Positions 37,270-44,789 of a stretch of DNA of 64,000 bases are shown here, one piece after another (the first letter of the stretch is position 1; every line of letters begins with the position of its first letter). The stretch covers positions 922,908 through 986,907 of the forward strand of contig NZ_JAEIOJ010000001.1 in assembly GCF_016464305.1 (NCBI RefSeq). Reading direction: 5' to 3'. Both the position numbers and the translations under genes were made by a program. Under the pieces are notes generated by a model. That model did not search any database. It was not told the origin of the DNA and saw only the letters and a list, made by a program, of their open reading frames with translations. The stretch comes from Umezawaea beigongshangensis. Lineage in GTDB: Bacteria; Actinomycetota; Actinomycetes; Mycobacteriales; Pseudonocardiaceae.

Positions 37270-37650
37270 TCAATCCTTCGGAATCGCCCACGCCTCCAGG
37301 CGCCCGGCCGTGTCATGGACGTCGACCTGCTCGCGGCCGAGCGCGCGGACCAGCTCCAGCGCGGCGTCCTCGTCCGCTTCCACCCACCAGCCGTTGATGT
37401 CGCACAGCGTCACCGCCGCGACCCAGCCCAGCCGCCAGTTTCCCTCGAAGAGGGGCCGCGTCCGCACGATGGAGTCCAGCAGCGCCGCGGCCTTCAGCCA
37501 CAGCGTGTCGTAGGCCTCGACGCCGAGGACGGTGGCGCGCGGCCGGTGCGCCGCCGAGTCGAGCAGGCCCGCGTCGCGCACGACGAGATCTCCGCCGGTC
37601 ACCGCTGTGGCCAGCACGAGCAGGTCACCGGCGTCCAGGTAGTTGATCAC
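37270..37650 (-). CDS. Doc/Fic-like protein with degenerate catalytic motif (putative TA toxin)
   Basis: 126 residues. Overall pattern of death-on-curing proteins: [13 protein letters not shown] start, [20 protein letters not shown], then [20 protein letters not shown], and the motif region [18 protein letters not shown] followed by LCDINGW and DEDAALELV. In active Doc proteins the loop is H-x-x-x-(D/E)-(G/A)-N-K-R; here His is Arg and Lys is Trp, while Glu, Gly, Asn and Arg remain. The protein may therefore be inactive or altered. It starts 32 bases after the ribbon-helix-helix gene, antitoxin first, the normal order for a phd-doc type unit. Confidence 0.7.
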   Translation of the reverse strand: MINYLDAGDLLVLATAVTGGDLVVRDAGLLDSAAHRPRATVLGVEAYDTLWLKAAALLDSIVRTRPLFEGNWRLGWVAAVTLCDINGWWVEADEDAALELVRALGREQVDVHDTAGRLEAWAIPKD

Positions 37651-37682
37651 CGTTCAAGTGGAGCACAGAGGTCTGACACGTC

Positions 37683-37889
37683 TCAGGCCGAGCCCATGCG
37701 GTCCAGCAGGCTCCGGTACCTGGGCATGACGCGGGTCAGGGCCTCGCCGAGCTGCTCTTCCTTCTGCAACCTGGCCCACCGTTCGGCGAGCGCGAGCCGG
37801 ACGACCTCCTGCTTCGAGCGTCCTTCCGCCGCGGCCAGTTCGGCCAGCCGTTCGTTCTCCTCGTCGTTCAACCGGAGAGTCATCGCCAC
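37683..37889 (-). CDS. Ribbon-helix-helix (CopG-like) antitoxin / regulator
   Basis: 68 residues from GTG 37889. The first strand is MTLRLNDEENERL, then two helices with AELAAAEGRSKQEVVRLALAERW (fragments) as in RHH/CopG proteins; the tail (LQKEEQLGEALTRVMPRY) is free to bind a partner. GTG 37889 sits exactly 6 bases after a TACCGT box and there is no ribosome site, so it is probably leaderless. The operator at 37898-37914 overlaps this box, which suggests autorepression. Pairs with the Doc-like protein next to it. Confidence 0.75.
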   Translation of the reverse strand: MAMTLRLNDEENERLAELAAAEGRSKQEVVRLALAERWARLQKEEQLGEALTRVMPRYRSLLDRMGSA

Positions 37890-37895
37890 CGGAGG

Positions 37896-37914
37896 ACGGT
37901 ACCAAGCTGGTACC
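37896..37914 (-). promoter_or_regulatory. Promoter and operator of the RHH/Doc-like pair
   Basis: The perfect inverted repeat GGTACCA-agc-TGGTACC (37898-37914) shares four bases with the minus-strand -10 box TACCGT (37901-37896). A dimer bound here would block the box. The divergent TetR gene starts 49 bases further on. Confidence 0.65.
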
Positions 37915-37950
37915 AGCGTCGCCAGACCTCTTGTCAGAACACCGTTTCGA

Positions 37951-37956
37951 TATGCT
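37951..37956 (+). promoter_or_regulatory. -10 box for the TetR gene (leaderless)
   Basis: TATGCT ends 6 bases before GTG 37963. A TTGTCA at 37931-37936 is only 14 bp upstream, shorter than a usual spacer. Confidence 0.4.
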
Positions 37957-37962
37957 GCGGAG

Positions 37963-38550
37963 GTGCCCCGCCCCAAGGTCCACGACGACGCGCTGCGCGC
38001 GCGGCTGCTCGACCGAGCGGGAGAGATCCTCTCCACGACGGGGCCGGACGGCCTGAGCCTGCGCGCGCTCGCGGCCGACGTGCGGACGTCGACGACCGCG
38101 GTGTACTCGCTGTTCGGCGGCAAGCCCGGCCTGCTCCGGGCGGTGTACGACGAGGCGTTCCGCCGCTTCGGCGAGCGCCTGTCGACCGCGGGCACGAGCG
38201 ACGACCCGGCCGAGGACCTCGTGCGGCTCGGTCTGCGCTACCGGGACAGCGCGCTCGCCGACCCGCAGTTCTACCGGGTGATGTTCAGCGGGGCGTCGGG
38301 CGTCGAGCCCGGCGAGGAGAGCAGGCGGGCGTCCGCGCGGACGTTCTCCCCGGCGCTGGACATCGCCCGCCGCGGCGTCGAGACCGGGGTGTTCGGGAAC
38401 GACTCGCCGGAGCAGATCGCGCTGGCCTCGTGGGGGATCGCGCACGGGCTGGTCGCCCTGGAGCTGCGGGGCGACCTGCCGGTCGACGTGCCGGTGGCGC
38501 AGGTGTACGAGCGGTCGCTGCGCGCCCTGGTCGACGGCTGGCGCCGCTGA
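37963..38550 (+). CDS. TetR-family regulator with WHG domain
   Basis: 195 residues. The DNA-binding part is at the N-terminus: RLLDRAGEILSTTGPDGLSLRALAADV (fragments), TSTTAVYSLFGGKPGLLRAVYDEAF. The ligand domain contains YRDSALADPQFYRVMFSG and, near the end, ASWGIAHGLVALEL, the W-x-x-x-HG signature of the TetR_C_33/WHG branch. GTG 37963 is preferred because the family starts at RPKVHDDALRARLL and a -10 box lies six bases upstream. Target genes are not evident; it stands alone between the TA-like pair and upp. Confidence 0.88.
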   Translation: MPRPKVHDDALRARLLDRAGEILSTTGPDGLSLRALAADVRTSTTAVYSLFGGKPGLLRAVYDEAFRRFGERLSTAGTSDDPAEDLVRLGLRYRDSALADPQFYRVMFSGASGVEPGEESRRASARTFSPALDIARRGVETGVFGNDSPEQIALASWGIAHGLVALELRGDLPVDVPVAQVYERSLRALVDGWRR

Positions 38551-38557
38551 GCCGCGC

Positions 38558-38584
38558 GGCGGGGTCCGGGGTGCGGACCCCGCC
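38558..38584. terminator. Bidirectional terminator, tetR / upp
   Basis: 11-bp perfect GC stem (38558-38568 with 38574-38584), 5-base loop, between convergent stops at 38550 and 38594. Confidence 0.75.
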
Positions 38585-38593
38585 CGCGTGCGG

Positions 38594-39217
38594 TCAGACG
38601 GCTCCGTACTGGCGGTCGCCCGCGTCGCCCAGGCCGGGCACGATGAAGCCCGAGTCGTTCAGGCGCTCGTCGACGCTGGCCGTGACCAGGCGCACGGGCA
38701 GGCCCGTCGCCTCCAGGTGCGCGATGCCCTCCGGCGCGGCGAGCGCGCACACCGCCGTCACGTCGGTCGCGCCGCGGCCGGTGAGCAGCTTGATCGTGAA
38801 CTCCATCGAGCCGCCGGTGGCGAGCATCGGGTCGAGCACGAGCACCGGGCGGTCGGACAGGTCGTCGGGCAGCGACTCCATGTACGGCGTCGGCCGGAGC
38901 GTCTCCTCGTCGCGCGCCAGGCCTACGAAGCCCATCTGCGCGTCGGGGATGAGCCGGTGCGCCTGGTCGGCCATGCCGAGTCCGGCGCGCAGCACGGGCA
39001 CCAGCAGCGGCGGCTTGGCCAGCCGGAACCCGTCGGTGCGGGCGACGGGGGTGTGCACGCGCTCGACGGCCACCGGGGCGTCGCGCATCGCCTCGTACAC
39101 GAGCATCACGGTCAGCTCGTGCAGAGCGGCGCGGAAGGCGGCGCTGTCGGTGCGGGCGTCGCGCATGGTGGTGAGCCGCGCCCTGGCGAGCGGGTGATCG
39201 ACAACGAGCACGTCCAT
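38594..39217 (-). CDS. upp: Uracil phosphoribosyltransferase
   Basis: 207 residues, the standard length. Makes UMP from uracil and PRPP. Motifs: [24 protein letters not shown] (start, in part), [28 protein letters not shown], the PRPP loop [15 protein letters not shown], and the C-terminal uracil-binding [17 protein letters not shown] 39217 lies 6 bases after a TACTGT box, so leaderless. It takes up the uracil freed by nucleoside breakdown (deoA, cdd elsewhere in the window). Confidence 0.96.
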   Translation of the reverse strand: MDVLVVDHPLARARLTTMRDARTDSAAFRAALHELTVMLVYEAMRDAPVAVERVHTPVARTDGFRLAKPPLLVPVLRAGLGMADQAHRLIPDAQMGFVGLARDEETLRPTPYMESLPDDLSDRPVLVLDPMLATGGSMEFTIKLLTGRGATDVTAVCALAAPEGIAHLEATGLPVRLVTASVDERLNDSGFIVPGLGDAGDRQYGAV

Positions 39218-39223
39218 GGCCGA

Positions 39224-39229
39224 ACAGTA
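39224..39229 (-). promoter_or_regulatory. -10 box for upp (leaderless)
   Basis: TACTGT on the minus strand, six bases before ATG 39217. The divergent DUF1707 gene begins 60 bases away. Confidence 0.5.
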
Positions 39230-39263
39230 TCCCCATTCGCCCCCGCGACCTGGACGGAGTTCC

Positions 39264-39269
39264 TAGACT
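39264..39269 (+). promoter_or_regulatory. -10 box for the DUF1707/LiaF-like gene (leaderless)
   Basis: TAGACT ends 7 bases before GTG 39277. Confidence 0.5.
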
Positions 39270-39276
39270 CGACGGG

Positions 39277-39903
39277 GTGAACGACGACGTGGTCCCCGCC
39301 GATCCGAACCGGATGCGCGCCTCCGACGCCGACCGCGAGGTGGTCGCCGCGGTGCTGCACCGGGCCGCGGCCGAGGGCCGGCTGGACCTCAACGAGCTGG
39401 ACGAGCGGCTGGCGGTCCTCTACGCGGCGAAGACCTACGGCGAACTGGTTCCGATCACCTCCGACCTGGTGCTCCCGGCGACGGCGGGCGTCCCGGCGGC
39501 GGCTCCGGCGAGCGACCGGATCGGCGGCGTGCCGGGGCCGAGCGTGTCGCTGGCGTTCATGTCGGGCGTCGACCGCAAGAACAACTGGGTCGTGCCCGCC
39601 CAGCACACGGCCGTCGCCGTCATGGGCGGCGTGAAGCTGGACCTGACGAAGGCGCGGTTCGCCGAGGCCGAGACGACCATCACGGTGTTCACCTTCTGGG
39701 GCGGCATCGAGATCCTGGTTCCCGACGACATCACCGTCCAGGTGAGCGGTCTCGGGCTGCTGGGCGGTTTCGAGGACCGGACCAGCGGAAACGCCCTGCC
39801 CGGAGCGCCGGTCGTGAAGATCACCGGTCTCGCGATCATGGCGGGCGTCGAGGTGAGGCACCCGAAGCGCAAGAAGCTGAAGCGGGCCGACGCCGACGAC
39901 TGA
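39277..39903 (+). CDS. DUF1707 protein with LiaF-like C-terminal domain
   Basis: 208 residues, no membrane helix. The DUF1707 part (about 8-65) reads RMRASDADREVVAAVLHRA, then GRLDLNELDERLAVLYAAKTY (fragments). After a linker, the region from about 115 has VAVMGGVKLDLTKARFAEAETTITVFTFWGGIEILVPDD in fragments such as FWGGIEILVP, a beta-helix-like repeat typical of the LiaF/VraT (cell wall-active antibiotics response) C-terminal domain. Such fusions are frequent in actinobacteria; they are predicted to act in envelope stress sensing, but no partner two-component genes are adjacent. Confidence 0.8.
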   Translation: MNDDVVPADPNRMRASDADREVVAAVLHRAAAEGRLDLNELDERLAVLYAAKTYGELVPITSDLVLPATAGVPAAAPASDRIGGVPGPSVSLAFMSGVDRKNNWVVPAQHTAVAVMGGVKLDLTKARFAEAETTITVFTFWGGIEILVPDDITVQVSGLGLLGGFEDRTSGNALPGAPVVKITGLAIMAGVEVRHPKRKKLKRADADD

Positions 39904-39931
39904 TCGTCTAGGAGTCGCCGGGCCGCGCGCC

Positions 39932-39937
39932 TAGACT
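39932..39937 (+). promoter_or_regulatory. -10 box for deoC (leaderless)
   Basis: TAGACT, the same sequence as before the preceding gene, ends 7 bases before ATG 39945. Confidence 0.5.
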
Positions 39938-39944
39938 CCGGAGC

Positions 39945-40943
39945 ATGGTTGCTCCGTCGACACCGTCGTCGGCCGAGGCGCCGGGTACGCCCGCGCCCGG
40001 CCCACCGCCTCCGGCGCTCGCCGACGCCGTCCGGGACGACGCGTCGCTCCGCCGGTTCCTGCACGGCCTGCCCGGCGTCGACCAGGTGGGCGTCGAGGGC
40101 CGTTCCGCCGCGCTGGCCACCCGGAGCATCAAGAGGGCCAGCAAGATGTGGGCGATCGACACCGCGATCAGCATGGTCGACCTGACCACGCTGGAAGGCG
40201 CCGACACGCCGGGCAAGGTGCGCACGCTCGCCGCGAAGGCCCGCCGCCCCGACCCCGACCAGCCGGACGTGCCGCGGGTCGCGGCCGTGTGCGTCTACCC
40301 GGACGTGGTGGCCGCGGCCGTCGACGGGCTCGCCGGGACGGGCGTCGGCGTCGCCAGCGTCGCCACGGCGTTCCCCTCCGGCCGCTCCAGCCTCCAGGTG
40401 AAGCTCGCCGACACCCGCTACGCGGTCGAGGCCGGCGCCACCGAGATCGACATGGTGATCGACCGGGGCGCGTTCCTGACCGGCCGCTACGGCCAGGTGT
40501 TCGACGAGATCGTGCAGATCAAGCACGCCTGCGGGGACGCGCACCTCAAGGTCATCCTGGAGACCGGTGAGCTGGCGACCTACGACAACGTGCGCCGCGC
40601 CTCGTGGCTCGCGCTGCTGGCCGGTGGCGACTTCGTCAAGACCTCGACCGGCAAGGTGTCGCCCGCGGCGACCCTGCCGGTGACCCAGGTGATGCTCCAG
40701 GCGGTGCGCGACTGGCGCGACCTGACGGGCGAGCTGCGCGGCGTGAAGCCCGCCGGTGGCATCCGCACGACGAAGGACGCCGTCAAGCACCTCGTGGCGG
40801 TGCACGAGGTGGCCGGTCCGGAGTGGCTGACCCCGCGCCTGTTCCGGTTCGGGGCGTCCTCGCTGCTCAACGACCTGCTGATGCAGCGTCGAACCCAGCT
40901 GACGGGCCACTACAGCGGCCCCGACTACGTGACGGTGGACTGA
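39945..40943 (+). CDS. deoC: Deoxyribose-phosphate aldolase
   Basis: 332 residues, the longer DERA form. Cleaves 2-deoxyribose 5-phosphate to glyceraldehyde 3-phosphate and acetaldehyde. A Pro/Ala-rich head (1-25) precedes the TIM barrel. Motifs: DLTTLEGADTPGKV, VCVYPDVVAAA, GATEIDMVIDRGAFL, LKVILETGEL, and GGDFVKTSTGKVSPAAT with the Schiff-base lysine (first Lys of KTSTGK), then GVKPAGGIRTTKDA. It is followed one base later by an aldehyde dehydrogenase gene that could oxidise the acetaldehyde. Start fixed by the -10 at 39932. Confidence 0.95.
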   Translation: MVAPSTPSSAEAPGTPAPGPPPPALADAVRDDASLRRFLHGLPGVDQVGVEGRSAALATRSIKRASKMWAIDTAISMVDLTTLEGADTPGKVRTLAAKARRPDPDQPDVPRVAAVCVYPDVVAAAVDGLAGTGVGVASVATAFPSGRSSLQVKLADTRYAVEAGATEIDMVIDRGAFLTGRYGQVFDEIVQIKHACGDAHLKVILETGELATYDNVRRASWLALLAGGDFVKTSTGKVSPAATLPVTQVMLQAVRDWRDLTGELRGVKPAGGIRTTKDAVKHLVAVHEVAGPEWLTPRLFRFGASSLLNDLLMQRRTQLTGHYSGPDYVTVD

Positions 40944-40944
40944 G

Positions 40945-42387
40945 ATGACCGACCACACCGTGTGGGACTACGCCCCCGCACCGGAATCGCGGGACCTGGC
41001 GAACCTCAAGCCCGCGTACCGGATGTTCGTCGACGGCGAGTTCGTCGAGGGCACCGGCGAACCGCTGAAGTCGATCAACCCCGGCACCGAGGAGGTGCTG
41101 GCCGAGGTCAGCACCGCCGGGCCGTCCGACGTGGACGCCGCCGTGCGGGCCGCGCGCCGCGCCCACGAGGGCCCGTGGGGCTCGATGCGCGGTTCGGAGC
41201 GGGCGAAGTACGTCTACCGGATCGCGCGGCTGATCCAGGAGCGCGGCCGCGAGCTGGCCGTGCTGGAGAGCCTGGACAACGGCAAGCCGATCCGCGAGTC
41301 GCGCGACGTCGACGTGCCGACCGCCGCCGCGCACTTCTTCTACCACGCGGGCTGGGCGGACAAGCTCTCGCACGCGGGCTTCGGACCGGACCCGAGGCCG
41401 CTGGGCGTGGCCGGTCAGGTCGTCCCGTGGAACTTCCCGCTGCTGATGGCGGCGTGGAAGATCGCGCCCGCACTCGCGACCGGCAACACCGTGGTGCTCA
41501 AGCCCGCGGAGACGACGCCGCTGTCGGCGCTCGTGCTGGCCGAGATCGTCGCGCAGGCCGAGCTGCCGCCCGGCGTGGTCAACGTCCTGCCGGGCGCGGG
41601 CGACGTGGGCGCGGCGCTGGTCGGCCACGCGGGCGTGGACAAGGTCGCGTTCACCGGTTCCACCGAGGTCGGCAAGCTCATCCAGGGGCAGCTCGCGGGG
41701 ACCCGCAAGAAGCTGACGCTGGAGCTGGGCGGCAAGGCCGCGAACGTCGTGTTCGACGACGCTCCGCTGGACCAGGCCGTCGAGGGCATCGTCAACGGCA
41801 TCTTCTTCAACCAGGGCCACGTGTGCTGCGCCGGGTCCCGGCTGCTGGTGCAGGAGTCCGTCGCCGAGGAGCTGCTGGAGAAGCTGCGCAGGCGGGTGTC
41901 CACGCTGCGCGTCGGCGACCCGCTGGACAAGAACACCGACGTCGGCGCGATCAACTCCCGCGAGCAGCTCGACAAGATCCGCGAGCTGAGCGCGGCGGGC
42001 GAGGCGGAGGGCGCCGAGCGCTGGACGAGCGCCTGCGCGCTGCCCGACCGCGGGTTCTACTTCGCGCCCACGATCTTCTCCGACGTGCACCAGTCGATGC
42101 GGATCGCCCGCGAGGAGATCTTCGGCCCGGTGCTGTCGGTGCTGACGTTCCGCACGCCCGACGAGGCCGTGGCCAAGGCCAACAACACGCCCTACGGGCT
42201 GTCGGCGGGGATCTGGACGGAGAAGGGCTCCCGCATCCTGTGGATGGCGCAGCGGATGCGCGCCGGTGTGGTGTGGGCCAACACCTTCAACCGCTTCGAC
42301 CCCTCCGCCCCCTTCGGCGGCTACCAGGAGTCCGGTTTCGGCCGCGAGGGCGGCCGCGCCGGACTGGAGGCGTACCTCGATGTCTGA
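40945..42387 (+). CDS. Aldehyde dehydrogenase (ALDH superfamily)
   Basis: 480 residues, full-length NAD(P)-dependent ALDH. VVPWNFPLLMAAWKIAPALA (cofactor cleft), FTGSTEVGKLIQ (Rossmann turn), general-base Glu in LTLELGGKAANVVF (about 260), catalytic Cys in NQGHVCCAGSRL (294 or 295), EEIFGPVLSVLTF, and the C-terminal FGGYQESGFGREGG. It starts 1 base after the deoC stop and overlaps the next ALDH-like gene by 8 bases. Context suggests acetaldehyde from deoC as substrate. With the following ORF it looks like a two-gene version of the ALDH16 class. Confidence 0.92.
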   Translation: MTDHTVWDYAPAPESRDLANLKPAYRMFVDGEFVEGTGEPLKSINPGTEEVLAEVSTAGPSDVDAAVRAARRAHEGPWGSMRGSERAKYVYRIARLIQERGRELAVLESLDNGKPIRESRDVDVPTAAAHFFYHAGWADKLSHAGFGPDPRPLGVAGQVVPWNFPLLMAAWKIAPALATGNTVVLKPAETTPLSALVLAEIVAQAELPPGVVNVLPGAGDVGAALVGHAGVDKVAFTGSTEVGKLIQGQLAGTRKKLTLELGGKAANVVFDDAPLDQAVEGIVNGIFFNQGHVCCAGSRLLVQESVAEELLEKLRRRVSTLRVGDPLDKNTDVGAINSREQLDKIRELSAAGEAEGAERWTSACALPDRGFYFAPTIFSDVHQSMRIAREEIFGPVLSVLTFRTPDEAVAKANNTPYGLSAGIWTEKGSRILWMAQRMRAGVVWANTFNRFDPSAPFGGYQESGFGREGGRAGLEAYLDV

Positions 42388-43249
42388 GCACCGCGTTGCC
42401 GTCGCCAAGACGTACAAGCTGTACGTGGGCGGCGCGTTCCCCCGCTCCGAGTCCGGCCGCAGCTACCCCGTGACCGACCACGCCGGCGCGTTCCTGGCCA
42501 ACGCCGCGCAGGCGTCCCGCAAGGACGCCCGCGACGCCGTGGTGGCCGCGCGCAAGGCGTTCCCCGGCTGGTCGGCGGCCACCGCGTACAACCGCGGCCA
42601 GGTGCTGTACCGGGTGGCCGAGGTCCTGGAGGGCCGCCGCGAGCAGTTCGTCTCCGAGGTCCGCGCCGCCGAGGGCGCGGGTGCCGACGAGGCGGGGGCG
42701 CTCGTGGACGCCGCGATCGACCGCTGGGTCTGGTACGCCGGGTGGACGGACAAGATCGCCGCGGTGCTGGGGTCGTCGAACCCGGTGGCCGGACCCTACT
42801 TCTCGTTCTCCACGCCGGAGCCGACGGGCGTGGTCGCCGTGCTGGCGCCGCAGGACTCCTCGCTGCTGGGCCTGGTGAGCGTCGTCGCGCCGGTGATCGT
42901 CAGCGGCAACACCGCCGTGGTCGTCACCAGCGAGGAGCGGCCGCTGCCCGCGATCACGCTGTCCGAGGTGCTCGCCACGTCCGACCTCCCCGGCGGTGTG
43001 GTGAACCTGCTGACCGGGCGGACGGCGGAGCTCGCGCCGTGGCTCGCGTCGCACGCCGACGTGAACGCCCTCGACCTCACCGGTGCGCCGGAGGAGGCGC
43101 GGACCGACCTGGAGCGCGCGGCGGCGGGCACCGTGAAGCGGGTGCTGCGCTCGCCGGTGACGCCGGAGGACTGGACGCGGGAGCCGGGCACCGCGCGGCT
43201 GCGCGCGCACCTGGAGATGAAGACGGTCTGGCACCCGACGGGGGTGTGA
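42380..43249 (+). CDS. Truncated ALDH-like protein without catalytic domain
   Basis: 289 residues. It matches the first part of ALDHs: KLYVGGAFPRSESGRSYPV, AARKAFPGWSAATAYNRGQVL, GWTDKIAAVLGSS, PTGVVAVLAPQDSSLLGL, and SGNTAVVVTSEERPLPAITLSEVLATSDLPGGVVNLLTG (fragments). It then stops being ALDH-like after ALDLTGAPEEA and finishes with HLEMKTVWHPTGV. The general-base Glu, catalytic Cys and the catalytic domain are missing. No frameshift or stop interrupts it, so it is not simple decay. The size and the tight coupling (ATGTCTGA) to the full ALDH suggest the non-catalytic C-terminal module of ALDH16 as a separate subunit. Confidence 0.85.
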   Translation: MSEHRVAVAKTYKLYVGGAFPRSESGRSYPVTDHAGAFLANAAQASRKDARDAVVAARKAFPGWSAATAYNRGQVLYRVAEVLEGRREQFVSEVRAAEGAGADEAGALVDAAIDRWVWYAGWTDKIAAVLGSSNPVAGPYFSFSTPEPTGVVAVLAPQDSSLLGLVSVVAPVIVSGNTAVVVTSEERPLPAITLSEVLATSDLPGGVVNLLTGRTAELAPWLASHADVNALDLTGAPEEARTDLERAAAGTVKRVLRSPVTPEDWTREPGTARLRAHLEMKTVWHPTGV

Positions 43250-43263
43250 TCCGCCGGTGGGGT

Positions 43264-43294
43264 GGGTGCCGCTCTCCCCGGGAGAGCGGCACCC
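43264..43294 (+). terminator. Terminator of the deoC-ALDH operon
   Basis: Perfect 14-bp stem (43264-43277 with 43281-43294) with a 3-base loop, 14 bases after the stop. Confidence 0.8.
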
Positions 43295-43321
43295 TGGTTC
43301 GGGCCGGTCCTCCTCACGAGC

Positions 43322-44101
43322 ATGGTGGACGTGAACCCCAACCGAGCAGAGATCGACGACCGGACCGATCGCAAGACGGTGCTCGTCACCGGAGCCAGCA
43401 GCGGGATCGGTGAGGCCGTCGCCGCCCGCCTGGTCCACGAAGGACACCACGTGGTCGCGGGCGCGCGCAGGGCGGACCGCCTGCGGGCGCTCGCCGGACG
43501 CACGGCGGAGGCCGCCTCCCGGTCGGGCGGCAGCTTCCACGCCGTGCAGCTCGACGTGACCGACCGGGAGGACGTCGCCGCCTTCGTCGCGGAAGCCCGC
43601 GATCGGACCGGACGCGTCGACGTCTTCGTCAACAACGCCGGCGTGATGCCCCTCTCGCGGCTCGACTCGCTGCTGGTCGACGAGTGGGACCGGATGATCG
43701 ACGTGAACGTGCGCGGCCTGCTGCACGGGATCGCCGCGACCCTGCCGCACTTCACGGCGCAGGGGTCGGGTCACTTCATCACCGTCGCGAGCATCGGCGC
43801 CCGCGAGGTCGTGCCGACCAGCGCCGTCTACTCCGGCACGAAGTTCGCCGCCAGGGCGATCACCGAGGGGTTGCGCCAGGAGGCCGACCCCTCGATCCGG
43901 GTCACGACCATCTCCCCCGGAGTGGTCGCCTCGGAACTGGCGGACTCGATCACGGACAGCGGGGCGGCCGAGATGATGCGGACCTACCGGACGCACGCGA
44001 TCCAGCCGGACGCCATCGCCGGCGCCGTGTCCTACGCCATCGGCCAGCCGGCCGACGTCGACGTCAACGAGATCATCGTGCGCCCGGCCCGGCAGCGCTG
44101 A
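43322..44101 (+). CDS. Short-chain dehydrogenase/reductase
   Basis: 259 residues, classical SDR. Cofactor motif TGASSGIGEAVA, NNAG in FVNNAGVMPLS, catalytic Ser in TVASIGARE, Tyr-x-x-x-Lys in SAVYSGTKFAARAI, and SPGVVASEL. Acidic/basic residues after strand 2 (GARRADRL) suggest NADP. ATG 43322 is chosen at the first methionine; there is no good ribosome site or -10 box. Relatives are often annotated as NADP-dependent 3-hydroxy acid dehydrogenase (YdfG type), but the substrate is unknown. A decayed DUF1963 gene follows directly. Confidence 0.88.
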   Translation: MVDVNPNRAEIDDRTDRKTVLVTGASSGIGEAVAARLVHEGHHVVAGARRADRLRALAGRTAEAASRSGGSFHAVQLDVTDREDVAAFVAEARDRTGRVDVFVNNAGVMPLSRLDSLLVDEWDRMIDVNVRGLLHGIAATLPHFTAQGSGHFITVASIGAREVVPTSAVYSGTKFAARAITEGLRQEADPSIRVTTISPGVVASELADSITDSGAAEMMRTYRTHAIQPDAIAGAVSYAIGQPADVDVNEIIVRPARQR

Positions 44102-44470
44102 CCGGCGCACCGCACCCCGGTCTCACCCTCGTCGCCTCGATCGACCTCGCCGCGCTGCCCGCGGACGCGACGGACCTGCCGCTGCCCCGCGACAGGCGCC
44201 TGCTGTTCTTCGCCGACGCGTTCGAGGCGGTCGACGGCGACTCCGCGAGCGCGGTCGTCCACGTCCCGGCCGACGCCGAGGTCGTGCCGGTCCCGCGCGG
44301 CGACGAGCCGGGGAGCACGGCGCCGCACCTCGTGCGGTCCACGTCGCCGCCCGACCACGGCGACACGAGCACCGGGCACCCGCACGGCCGGGAGCTGGGC
44401 GAGGTGTGGTGGAACACCGGCGGCCGGGCGCTTCGACCGGGTCGTGGGCACCGGGGACCCGGTCGGCTGA
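44102..44470 (+). pseudogene. Remnant of a DUF1963 (YwqG-like) gene
   Basis: Immediately after the SDR stop, in a different frame, the translation reads HPGLTLVASIDLAALPADA then LPLPRDRRLLFFADAFEA, which resembles the LTLLAQIDLAELP...LPLP..G.LLFFYD core of DUF1963 proteins. There is no start codon in a usable place, and the likely C-terminal end (GRFDRVVGTGDPVG-stop, 44426-44470) is in another frame, so at least one frameshift is needed. The region in between is not recognisable. Read as a truncated, decayed gene. The identification rests on pattern memory. Confidence 0.5.
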
Positions 44471-44500
44471 CGGCGGCCGGACCGCTGGCCGGCGGTCGTG

Positions 44501-44538
44501 GCGGGCGGCCCGCGCGGTGTTCCGCGCGAGCCGCCCGC
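44501..44538 (+). terminator. Hairpin after the DUF1963 remnant
   Basis: 17-bp stem with one mismatch (44501-44517 with 44522-44538), 4-base loop. The rest of 44471-44789 is GC-rich DNA in which I see no gene. Confidence 0.65.
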
Positions 44539-44776
44539 TCCGCGGCGGCCACTCCCCGGAGCGGCCGCGAGTCCGGACCCGCACCGCGGCGGCCCGGCCG
44601 CCGGAGACACCCCTCGCGATCTCCAGCGGGCCGGGGCCCGGTGCCGGTGTCGACCGTGCCCGAACGCAGGGCCTCCGCGCGTCGGCCGAGCAGTCCGCTC
44701 CCCGGCCGCGGCATCGGCCGGACGGACGAGGTGAACGCGAGCCGCACGGCCGAGCCGGAACGGTGCCCGGTGGTCC

Positions 44777-44782
44777 TAGCGT
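44777..44782 (+). promoter_or_regulatory. -10 box for the sensor kinase gene (leaderless)
   Basis: TAGCGT ends 7 bases before GTG 44790. This makes 44790 the preferred start over the GTG at 44781, which overlaps the box. Confidence 0.45.
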
Positions 44783-44789
44783 GTCCGCC

